From UBA1081 sp964495345 (GTDB lineage Bacteria > Bacillota > Clostridia > Oscillospirales > Acutalibacteraceae): a stretch of DNA of 8,885 bases. Where the stretch lies: assembly GCA_964495345.1 (NCBI GenBank), contig CAZBVV010000075.1:1-8885 (forward strand), given 5' to 3'. The notes beneath the pieces are model-generated. The model had not been told where the DNA came from. It ran no database searches and worked only from the letters and a program-made list of their open reading frames with translations. Numbering within the stretch: the first letter of the stretch is position 1; every line of letters begins with the position of its first letter. Below, one piece after another: positions 1 through 5,364 of the stretch. The position numbers were made by a program, and so were the translations under genes.

Positions 1-2
1 AT

Positions 3-932
3 AACATTGAATTTAAGCTCTACGAGAAAAATCCTGTGTTAAAAAATCCGAGGAATAGTTTTGTTATTGCTGATCCCAGTGTATTAACGCCTTCGGATTC
101 GCATGACAGAAAATGGCATTTGTTCTGTCATACATTTTTTGGTGTATACCGATATGAAAGCACCGACGGAATAAATTTTAAAAACAAGGGCAGAATAGTC
201 AATCGTGCTATGCGTCCGAATATCAACTGTATTGACGGGAAATATTATCTTTTTTATGAGAGAACAAGACCTGTTATCTTTAATCTTTTCAGTCTTATCG
301 GAGCTGAATGGAAATCGGAAATTTACTGTACAGAGTCCGAGAATCTTGTTGACTGGAGCGAACCCTATCCTATAATCGGTAAAACGCGCGATTTTGAAGA
401 AGATGAGAGGGGAATTGCTATTTCCAATCCGTTTCTGATGAAAATTGAAAACGGCTATCGGATATATTATTCCTGTGGTCAGACTTTTATTAAAGATTGC
501 GGATTCTGTGAGCCGACACATATCAGTTTGGCAGAAAGTAAGAGCATTGCAAACGGTTATATTTCAAGGGAAACACCTATAATAAGTCCCGACAAAGATA
601 AACAATATCTTAATCTTTGTTCAGGTTGCTTAAAGGTGTATAAATTGGCTGACTGTTATATCGGATTGCAAAACGGAATTTTTGAAGAAGGCGGTAAAAG
701 TCATTCTGCCATTATGCTTCTGAAGTCTGATGACGGCATCAGCTTTGAGTTTGTAAAGCCATTTTTAATACCTCAGAAGTGTGGTGAAAATCATTGGATG
801 GCACAGTATGTTTATGCTTGTTCTCTTACATATCACGATAACAAATTAAGATTGTATTTTAATGCCCGAAATGTGTCAGATAACATCAGAGGCAGAGAGA
901 GTATTGGCATTTACGAGGCAGAAATAAAATAA
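3..932 (+). CDS. Glycoside hydrolase, GH43/GH32-like beta-propeller, 5'-truncated
   Basis: This is the carboxy-terminal part of a five-bladed beta-propeller glycosidase of the GH43/GH32/68 type, probably acting on plant or host polysaccharide side chains. The frame is open to the first base of the window and reads YEKNPVLKNP before the GTG at 36. That resembles the NPVL segment early in such enzymes, and the GTG has no ribosome binding site, so the real start lies upstream. Family-like features are IADPSVL near the start (the Asp is the candidate catalytic base or nucleophile), then recurring blade-type segments such as RPNINCIDGKYYLFYE, ISNPFLMKIENGYRIYYS and YACSLTYHDNKLRLYFNAR. The end, ESIGIYEAEIK, is a typical last blade strand. 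Substrate cannot be inferred, and secretion cannot be judged without the N-terminus. No terminator follows closely. The fold assignment is from pattern recognition only; the exact family is uncertain. Confidence 0.65.
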   Translation, partial: NIEFKLYEKNPVLKNPRNSFVIADPSVLTPSDSHDRKWHLFCHTFFGVYRYESTDGINFKNKGRIVNRAMRPNINCIDGKYYLFYERTRPVIFNLFSLIGAEWKSEIYCTESENLVDWSEPYPIIGKTRDFEEDERGIAISNPFLMKIENGYRIYYSCGQTFIKDCGFCEPTHISLAESKSIANGYISRETPIISPDKDKQYLNLCSGCLKVYKLADCYIGLQNGIFEEGGKSHSAIMLLKSDDGISFEFVKPFLIPQKCGENHWMAQYVYACSLTYHDNKLRLYFNARNVSDNIRGRESIGIYEAEIK

Positions 933-1189
933 GATAAAAGCTTAAATTAAATCTTTTTGATAAATAAGAATTTATCAAGCTGTTGCTTGAATGATTGTCC
1001 GAACTATATTGGTTCTAAAATGAGTTGTACTGACAAAAAAGAGACTGTATCAAAAGCAATATTATTAAGTTAAGAAAGCCAAAATTGGTCTTTTATGCAA
1101 GGAAAGATTAATAAGAACAAAAAGACAGATAATCTAATGAGAAAATATTGTCCGCTTAATATTGCTTGATCTTTTAAATAATCAGTACA
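933..1189. other. AT-rich intergenic stretch with weak inverted repeats
   Basis: I see no convincing gene here. At 957-978 TTGATAAAT and ATTTATCAA form a 9-bp stem with a 4-nt loop. It overlaps a second possible hairpin at 975-990 (TCAAGC/GCTTGA); neither is followed by a T-run, so neither is a good terminator. AGCAATATT at 1055-1063 recurs inverted at 1158-1166. The left copy is preceded by GAGACTGTATCAAAA (1041-1055), which resembles terminal repeats of some insertion sequences. On the minus strand a short open stretch ends at a stop at 1070-1072 and reads like a hydrophobic tail. This could be the decayed end of an insertion sequence, but the evidence is thin. Confidence 0.3.
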
Positions 1190-1219
1190 GGCACTAAAAT
1201 TTACATCTCCCCGTATAAT
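1190..1219 (+). promoter_or_regulatory. Possible sigma-E-like promoter of the small gene pair
   Basis: GGCACTAA at 1190-1197 and CGTATAAT at 1212-1219 are separated by 14 bases. They partly match the known sigma-E consensus (-35 GKCATATT, -10 CATACAAT), which would fit a spoVM transcript because B. subtilis spoVM is mother-cell expressed. The -35 match covers only half the positions. The embedded TATAAT could equally be a sigma-A -10 box, but no good -35 box lies at the right distance. This is a candidate only. Confidence 0.3.
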
Positions 1220-1242
1220 GTAATGAACATTCATTTACGGGG
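1209..1242 (+). promoter_or_regulatory. Imperfect palindrome overlapping the ribosome binding site
   Basis: CCCCGTA (1209-1215) pairs with TACGGGG (1236-1242), and AATG (1217-1220) pairs with CATT (1232-1235) around one bulged T. This gives an 11-bp stem with an 11-nt loop. The right arm contains the GGGG of the GGGGAGG ribosome binding site (1239-1245). If transcribed, it could mask translation of the 54-codon gene. If transcription starts near 1226, as the candidate promoter suggests, the left arm would not be in the RNA and the palindrome would act as DNA, for example as an operator. Confidence 0.4.
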
Positions 1243-1251
1243 AGGTATTTT

Positions 1252-1416
1252 ATGAACAGAAGACGACCGAAAGGCCACAAGAGCAACACTTACGGCATTG
1301 TTTTAATCTTTTTGGGTATCGGTATTGTGCTTGTAAATATTTTTCCTGCAAAATGGATGCTCGTGATTTTAGCGGCGGTTTTGGTTGTTGCCGGTGTTAT
1401 TATAACAAAATGCTGA
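1252..1416 (+). CDS. Small two-helix membrane protein upstream of spoVM
   Basis: This is a 54-residue protein of unknown function. It has a basic N-terminus (MNRRRPKGHK) and two hydrophobic segments, about residues 14-31 and 35-52, separated by a short FPAKW turn. It should therefore be a helical hairpin in the membrane. The compact Gly-rich first helix (LIFLGIGIVLV) is loosely like the first membrane segments of LiaI/LiaF-type small proteins, but I would not assign it to that family. The ATG at 1252 has an excellent GGGGAGG ribosome binding site (1239-1245) six bases upstream. The stop is only 14 bases before spoVM, so the two are probably co-transcribed, and a sporulation-related membrane role is a reasonable guess. 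The coding call rests on the strong ribosome binding site, the tidy two-helix pattern and the tight coupling to spoVM. Confidence 0.75.
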   Translation: MNRRRPKGHKSNTYGIVLIFLGIGIVLVNIFPAKWMLVILAAVLVVAGVIITKC

Positions 1417-1430
1417 TTGGAGGAGCAAAC

Positions 1431-1517
1431 ATGAAGATTCTTGTTGTTGACAGCCCTAAATTTTTAAAAGGAATATTGAGAATGGTGTTTAAAATGAAAA
1501 AGGCGGAGCTGACGTAA
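1431..1517 (+). CDS. spoVM: Stage V sporulation protein SpoVM homologue
   Basis: SpoVM is a tiny amphipathic helix. In Bacillus it recognises the convex outer forespore membrane, anchors SpoIVA and so nucleates spore coat and cortex assembly in the mother cell. This 28-residue ORF aligns without gaps to the 26-residue B. subtilis protein as I recall it: P9, K10, F11, L12, G14, I15 and R17 coincide in a PKFLxGIxR core. The Pro at position 9 is the residue known to matter for curvature recognition. The tail (KMKKAELT) is basic and slightly longer than in Bacillus. The start has a GGAGGAG ribosome binding site at 1419-1425, five bases upstream of the ATG. The TAA stop is also the first three bases of the palindromic element that follows, so the element defines the protein's end. 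It implies the host can sporulate or descends from a spore-former. Confidence 0.85.
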   Translation: MKILVVDSPKFLKGILRMVFKMKKAELT

Positions 1518-1733
1518 ACAATAATTTAGCGGAATATCAAAGTGATAATCGTAGGGAGCGACGCCCTCGTCGCTCCGTGTGCGTAGCACAATGCCGTGAG
1601 GCATTTTAATATAAAAAATTTTGCAAACAAAACGGTGTTCCACCGTTATTTGCCTTTGGCAAATCGGAGCGACGAGGGCGTCGCTCCCTACATGGCATAT
1701 CATTTAATTTCTGCTACGCTAAATTATTGTTTA
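1515..1733. repeat. Composite palindromic MITE-like element A (219 bp)
   Basis: The element is bounded by a perfect 17-bp inverted repeat, TAAACAATAATTTAGCG at 1515-1531 and its complement at 1717-1733. Inside lies a perfect 27-bp inverted repeat (1551-1577 and 1665-1691). Each 27-bp arm is itself a hairpin: GGAGCGACG/CGTCGCTCC with a 4-nt loop, at 1555-1576 and 1666-1687. Between the arms are four more small hairpins: 1578-1590 (TGTGC/GCACA), 1590-1605 (AATGCC/GGCATT, GTGA loop), 1631-1647 (AACGGTG/CACCGTT, TTC loop) and 1648-1664 (ATTTGCC/GGCAAAT, TTT loop). It carries no gene. It shares its outermost 14 bases with elements B, C and D but has a different interior. It sits exactly between the stop codons of spoVM and glmS and may serve as their shared transcription barrier. 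Confidence 0.9.
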
Positions 1734-3545
1734 CTCCACCGTTACCGATTTAGCCAAATTTCTCGGTTTATCTATATCCCTGCCAAGATGCAAAGCTGTA
1801 TAATATGCAAGCAGTTGCAATACGGCGGCGGTGGTCAGCGGTCTTGTAAATATATCATCATCGGGAACGGTTATGCAAATATGGGATGCATCTTTGATTT
1901 TGTTGCAGTTTTTACTGCATACGGATATGATATATCCCCCTCTTGATTTAACCTCTTCAATATTACTGCTCATTTTTTCGCAATATGCTTCGTCTGTGGC
2001 AAGGGCAATCACGGGAGTACCGTTTTCAATCAGCGATATAGTACCGTGTTTCAGTTCTCCTGCAGCGTAAGCTTCCGAGTGAATGTATGATATTTCTTTA
2101 AGCTTTAATGAGCCTTCCGTGCCCAGATAATTGTCGAATCCTCTTCCGATAAAAAACAGATTTCTATGCTTTGCAAGTACTTTTGCCGCATCTTTGATTG
2201 TTTGGGTATCTGTAATTACTCTGTGCAGAGAGGTTGTAACTGTTGTGTACAGATTGCTGATTTTTTCACGGATAAATGATTTGTCTTCTTTTGATAGCTT
2301 TAATGCGAGGAGCATCATAACAAGTGTTTGCACGCTGAATGCTTTTGTGGAGGCAACTGCAATTTCGGGACCTGCCTGCGTGATAATAACCCGTTCCGAT
2401 TCTCTTGCTATGGTAGAGTTTTCTGTGTTGACTACAGAGAGTGTACGCAGTTTCATTTTGTTTACAAGCCGTAATGCGGCAAGGGAATCTGCCGTTTCGC
2501 CTGATTGTGATATGATAATAACCAAATCATTTTGGTTAAGAACTGAATTGCCGTAGCGGAATTCGCTTGCAATTTCAACGCTTGTGTGTATTTTAGCATA
2601 TTTTTCTATAAAATACTTGCCCAAAAGACCCGAATGCATGGCTGTTCCGCAGGCAACAATGTGAATTTTGTTTATATTTTCAAAAAATGTGTCGTCGGTC
2701 ATGTCAGAAAAACATGGAAGAGAATCCTTTGTAAGTGTATCAAGAGTCTTTAGCAGGACTTTCGGTTCTTCAAAAATTTCTTTAAGCATATAATGGCTGA
2801 ATCCTGCTTTATCTGCATCTTTATCGCTCCATTGAGCCGTTTGAGGTTCTTTTTTTATATTTTCACCGTTCGGACTGTAAACACTTACGCTGTCACTTGT
2901 AATTCTGATTGTTTCTCCGTCATCGGCACGAAGATATTTTTTTGTATGAGAAATAAACGCAGATATGTCGGATGCAATAAAATTCTCTCCTTTCCCCACG
3001 CCAATGAGCAGGGGACTGTCTTTTTTTACTCCGTAAACCACACCCGGTTCGTCAAGAAAAATGATACTCAATGCATAAGAGCCTTTGAGCAATTTTGCGG
3101 TTTCGTTGATTGCTTTTAACTTGTCTTTGTACCGTATATAATTTTTATCAAGCAAATGAGCTATAACCTCGGTATCCGTTGCCGAATAAAACTTACATCC
3201 GTCTTCAATAAGAACCCTTTTAAGCTCTTTGTTGTTTTCAATAATTCCGTTGTGTACAAGCATAAGATTATCTGTGCCGTGAGGATGAGCATTCACTTCG
3301 TCAGGCTTGCCGTGTGTTGCCCAACGTGTATGACCGATTCCGCATTTTGCATCGCTGATTAAACTGTTTTTTGCTTTTTTTTCAAGTTCTTCAACTCTGC
3401 CCCGTGTTTTTAATGTGCATATGCCGTCTTTTGTAAAAACAGACATACCTGCCGAGTCATATCCTCTGTATTCGAGTGTGTGCAGTGATTCAATAATAAT
3501 ATTTTCTGCACTTCTGTAGCCGGTGTAGCCAATGATTCCGCACAT
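1731..3545 (-). CDS. glmS: Glutamine-fructose-6-phosphate aminotransferase (isomerizing)
   Basis: GlmS makes glucosamine-6-phosphate from fructose-6-phosphate and glutamine, the first committed step to UDP-GlcNAc for peptidoglycan. The protein has 604 residues, close to the 609 of E. coli. I start it at the ATG at 3543-3545, giving MCGIIGYTG, because Cys2 must become the N-terminal nucleophile; GGAGG at 3554-3558 lies eight bases upstream. Domain order: class II glutaminase, about 2-220 (RGYDSAG 27-33, GHTRWATHG 71-79, HNG 98-100); SIS domain 1 (CGTA 299-302, SQSGET 346-351, STKAF 399-403); SIS domain 2 (GRG 467-469, the EISYIHSEAYAAGELKHG segment to 501). The C-terminal catalytic tail DKPRNLAKSVTVE is intact, with K599 matching the sugar-ring-opening lysine. 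The gene is convergent with spoVM and divergent from the peptidase gene. Its stop codon is supplied by the end of element A. Confidence 0.97.
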   Translation of the reverse strand: MCGIIGYTGYRSAENIIIESLHTLEYRGYDSAGMSVFTKDGICTLKTRGRVEELEKKAKNSLISDAKCGIGHTRWATHGKPDEVNAHPHGTDNLMLVHNGIIENNKELKRVLIEDGCKFYSATDTEVIAHLLDKNYIRYKDKLKAINETAKLLKGSYALSIIFLDEPGVVYGVKKDSPLLIGVGKGENFIASDISAFISHTKKYLRADDGETIRITSDSVSVYSPNGENIKKEPQTAQWSDKDADKAGFSHYMLKEIFEEPKVLLKTLDTLTKDSLPCFSDMTDDTFFENINKIHIVACGTAMHSGLLGKYFIEKYAKIHTSVEIASEFRYGNSVLNQNDLVIIISQSGETADSLAALRLVNKMKLRTLSVVNTENSTIARESERVIITQAGPEIAVASTKAFSVQTLVMMLLALKLSKEDKSFIREKISNLYTTVTTSLHRVITDTQTIKDAAKVLAKHRNLFFIGRGFDNYLGTEGSLKLKEISYIHSEAYAAGELKHGTISLIENGTPVIALATDEAYCEKMSSNIEEVKSRGGYIISVCSKNCNKIKDASHICITVPDDDIFTRPLTTAAVLQLLAYYTALHLGRDIDKPRNLAKSVTVE

Positions 3546-3606
3546 AATAAAATCCTCCGAAAATATTTTCATTAATTATTATGCCTTAATATGACTGTAA
3601 AATGAG

Positions 3607-3651
3607 AAAAAAAGAAAACAAAGACCGAATAATGGGTCTTTGTTTTCTTTT
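3607..3651 (-). terminator. Intrinsic terminator in the glmS leader (possible attenuator)
   Basis: A perfect 17-bp inverted repeat (arms 3610-3626 and 3635-3651, 8-nt loop) has AAAGACC/GGTCTTT as its GC-containing core. On the minus strand it runs into seven consecutive T residues (3613-3607). It lies between the promoter at 3727-3755 and the glmS start at 3545, so a transcript from that promoter would stop after about 110 nt unless the hairpin is prevented. An upstream leader segment on the minus strand (complement of 3669-3679, TCTATTGTTTT) could pair with the AAAACAAAGA of the terminator's 5' arm with one bulge, as an antiterminator might. The hairpin is also T-rich on the plus strand and could work both ways. 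Confidence 0.7.
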
Positions 3652-3664
3652 GAAGGAGTATATT

Positions 3665-3733
3665 ATGAAAAACAATAGAAATGATCACGATAAAATTGTT
3701 AATTTATCAGTAATAACTACATATAATTTATAA
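3665..3733 (+). CDS. Doubtful 22-codon ORF antisense to the glmS leader
   Basis: The ATG at 3665 is preceded by a good AAGGAG (3653-3658) at six-base spacing. It encodes MKNNRNDHDKIVNLSVITTY plus two residues before TAA. The peptide is unlike anything I recognise. The frame lies directly after the plus-strand side of the terminator-like hairpin, and no convincing plus-strand promoter precedes it. It overlaps the presumed glmS leader in antisense. The well-placed ribosome binding site is the only argument for translation; the AAGGAG could be coincidence in an A-rich tract. Confidence 0.2.
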   Translation: MKNNRNDHDKIVNLSVITTYNL

Positions 3734-3755
3734 CACGCATTTTAAATATTGTCAA
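3727..3755 (-). promoter_or_regulatory. Sigma-A promoter for the glmS leader transcript
   Basis: Read on the minus strand, TTGACA (3755-3750) is followed after exactly 17 bases by TATAAA (3732-3727). This is a near-consensus sigma-A promoter pointing at glmS. It would start transcription near 3720, leaving about 175 nt of leader before the ATG. A much weaker second candidate, TTTACA on the minus strand at 3601-3596 with a poor -10 box, lies downstream of the terminator. Confidence 0.75.
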
Positions 3756-3813
3756 CAGTTTTTAGACATTTTTTACTATGTGTGAATTAAAACGTGCTTT
3801 AAAAGGTGATTTT

Positions 3814-5091
3814 ATGGAAACTTTGCGTAAAGGCAGCACCGGTTCTTTGGTATCAATGCTTCAGCTTGCACTTAAAAGGTCGGGATTCTATTCAGGTTTG
3901 CTTGACGGAATCTTCGGCAACAGAACTCAATCTGCGGTAATAAATTTTCAGTCTGCAAACAGAATCCGTCCTGATGGTGTTGTGGGACCTGTTACATGGC
4001 GACTGCTGGAAAAATACATAAAAGGATATTTCAGATATACGTTAAGAAGAGGCGATACCTATTGGATGCTTGCAAACAAATACGGCACTACCGTTGAAGC
4101 AATCCGTCTTGCAAATCCTGATATAAATTCCGATTTTTTGCAGATTGGTCAGATAATTAATATCCCGTTCGGTTATAATGTAGTACCCACGGATATTCCC
4201 TATTCCTCAGACCTTGTAAGGCTGGTTGTTGAGGGGTTGAGTGTAAGATATCCGTTTTTGCAGGTGAGTGTTATCGGCAAAAGCGTTATGGGTAAGGATA
4301 TTTATTGCATAAAGCAGGGAAGAGGAGTACGGGAAATAGGCTATAACGCTGCACATCATGCCAACGAATGGATAACTGTTCCCGTGCTTTTGAAATTTGT
4401 GGAGGAGTACGCATTTGCGTATGCAAATGATAAAGCCATTGATACTAAAAGTGCAAAACAGCTTTATGAACGAACAACACTTTATACAGTACCTCTTGTA
4501 AATCCGGACGGCATTGATTTAGCTACAGGTTCACTCCAATCAGGAGATTATTACGACAGGGCACGTAATATATCTGAGCATTATCCCAACATCCGTTTTC
4601 CTCAAGGATGGAAAGCAAACATCTCCGGTACTGATTTAAACCTTAATTATCCGGCTGAATGGGAAAGAGCTATGGAACTTAAATATGCTCAGGGATTTGT
4701 TTCGCCTGCCCCCAGGGATTTTGTGGGTACGGCTCCTTTGTCTGCCCCCGAAAGCCGAACAATGTTTGATTTTACTCAATCCCATAGCTTTAAGCTGATT
4801 CTTGCTTATCATACCCAAGGTGAGATTATATATTGGAAATTTATGGATTATGATCCGCCGAGAGCGTTGGAAATAGGTGAGGAGATGAGCCGTGTCAGCG
4901 GATACCCGTTGGAGATTACACCTGAATTTTCATCCTATGCAGGATATAAGGATTGGTTTATACAAGCTTACAACCTGCCCGGATATACGATAGAAGCAGG
5001 TAAAGGAGTAAATCCTCTGCCGATTTCACAGTTTGATAAGATTTACAGGGATAATATCGGGATTTTAACAACAGGTCTGGCAGAAGGGTAA
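3814..5091 (+). CDS. PG-binding/LysM/M14 metallopeptidase, gamma-D-Glu-DAP peptidase type
   Basis: This is probably an endopeptidase that cuts the gamma-D-glutamyl-meso-diaminopimelate bond of peptidoglycan stem peptides, like endopeptidase I of Lysinibacillus sphaericus and B. subtilis YqgT. In the 425-residue frame the order is peptidoglycan_binding_1 (about 5-68; DGIFGNRTQSAV, GVVGPVTW), LysM (about 74-119; YTLRRGDTYWMLANKYG) and M14 (about 125-425). Zinc ligands are H182, E185 (HANE) and H333 (YHTQG); catalytic Glu is E394 (YTIEAG). DLNLNYP (274-280) has Leu277 where true carboxypeptidases carry the C-terminus-binding Arg, as expected of an endopeptidase. No signal peptide is seen, so it may act in the mother cell, the spore or peptide recycling. 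I prefer the ATG at 3814 (AAGGTGAT at 3803-3810) over the in-frame ATG at 3778, which has no ribosome binding site. Its TAA is the first three bases of element B. Confidence 0.88.
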   Translation: METLRKGSTGSLVSMLQLALKRSGFYSGLLDGIFGNRTQSAVINFQSANRIRPDGVVGPVTWRLLEKYIKGYFRYTLRRGDTYWMLANKYGTTVEAIRLANPDINSDFLQIGQIINIPFGYNVVPTDIPYSSDLVRLVVEGLSVRYPFLQVSVIGKSVMGKDIYCIKQGRGVREIGYNAAHHANEWITVPVLLKFVEEYAFAYANDKAIDTKSAKQLYERTTLYTVPLVNPDGIDLATGSLQSGDYYDRARNISEHYPNIRFPQGWKANISGTDLNLNYPAEWERAMELKYAQGFVSPAPRDFVGTAPLSAPESRTMFDFTQSHSFKLILAYHTQGEIIYWKFMDYDPPRALEIGEEMSRVSGYPLEITPEFSSYAGYKDWFIQAYNLPGYTIEAGKGVNPLPISQFDKIYRDNIGILTTGLAEG

Positions 5092-5256
5092 ACAATAATT
5101 TATTAATGCATAATGTATAATGCATAATTCATAATTGAGGAAAAGGCTTCGCCTTTTGAACCATTATAATACCAAAAATCCAAGCGTTACGCACAATTTT
5201 TAATTTAAATTAATTATGCATTATGCATTTTGAATTATGAATTAAATTATTGTTTA
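5089..5256. repeat. MITE-like element B (168 bp), identical to element C
   Basis: The ends are perfect 14-bp inverted repeats, TAAACAATAATTTA at 5089-5102 and its complement at 5243-5256. A further 13-bp subterminal inverted pair (ATAATGCATAATT at 5117-5129, complement at 5212-5224) lies inside. A hairpin at 5141-5157 has AAAAGGC/GCCTTTT arms and a TTC loop. There is no coding capacity. TA stands at both ends, which fits a TA target duplication with the repeat proper starting AACAATAATTTA, but no empty site is available to prove it. The sequence matches 7264-7431 at every base, so copying or gene conversion was recent. It fills the gap between the peptidase stop codon and the upstream region of the 5365 gene. 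Confidence 0.93.
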
Positions 5257-5300
5257 CCATATTTTTATTTCATTATCTTCCCTAAAAATGCAATATTTAT

Positions 5301-5329
5301 TTGACATTTTACTCTTGTTGATGTAAAAT
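5301..5329 (+). promoter_or_regulatory. Sigma-A promoter for the 5365 gene and ilvE
   Basis: TTGACA at 5301-5306 and TAAAAT at 5324-5329 are spaced by 17 bases. This is a strong sigma-A match, 35 bases upstream of the ATG at 5365, and leaves a short leader carrying AAGGTGAGG (5351-5359). It is the only good promoter before ilvE that I see. Confidence 0.8.
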
Positions 5330-5364
5330 GTTATTTACAGAAATATTGTTAAGGTGAGGATAAA

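Noticed and set aside
36..932. GTG at 36 as the true start of the glycosidase gene
   Set aside because: It has no ribosome binding site, and the frame continues open upstream to the window edge with family-like sequence (YEKNPVL). The gene is treated as 5'-truncated.
1596..1946. Plus-strand open frame spanning element A and the 3' end of glmS
   Set aside because: It runs through the hairpin element and antisense to conserved GlmS coding sequence, and has no ribosome binding site.
2131..2556. Plus-strand open frame inside glmS
   Set aside because: It is antisense to the GlmS SIS domains. Its protein has no recognisable features and its openness is explained by the codon use of glmS.
3546..3572. 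Upstream ATG at 3572 as the glmS start
   Set aside because: It would add nine residues before MCGIIGYTG and bury the Cys that must be N-terminal. The GGAGG site at 3554-3558 fits the ATG at 3545.
3546..3777. glmS ribozyme or T-box in the glmS leader
   Set aside because: I found no ribozyme-like conserved core and no T-box-type motif. Only the promoter and terminator hairpin are supported.
3778..3813. ATG at 3778 as the peptidase start
   Set aside because: No ribosome binding site precedes it, while AAGGTGAT sits correctly before 3814, where the peptidoglycan-binding domain begins.
5141..5157. Element B hairpin as the peptidase terminator
   Set aside because: The stem is followed by GAACC rather than a T-run, and the same hairpin occurs in copy C upstream of a gene. 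It is part of the element, although some termination cannot be excluded.
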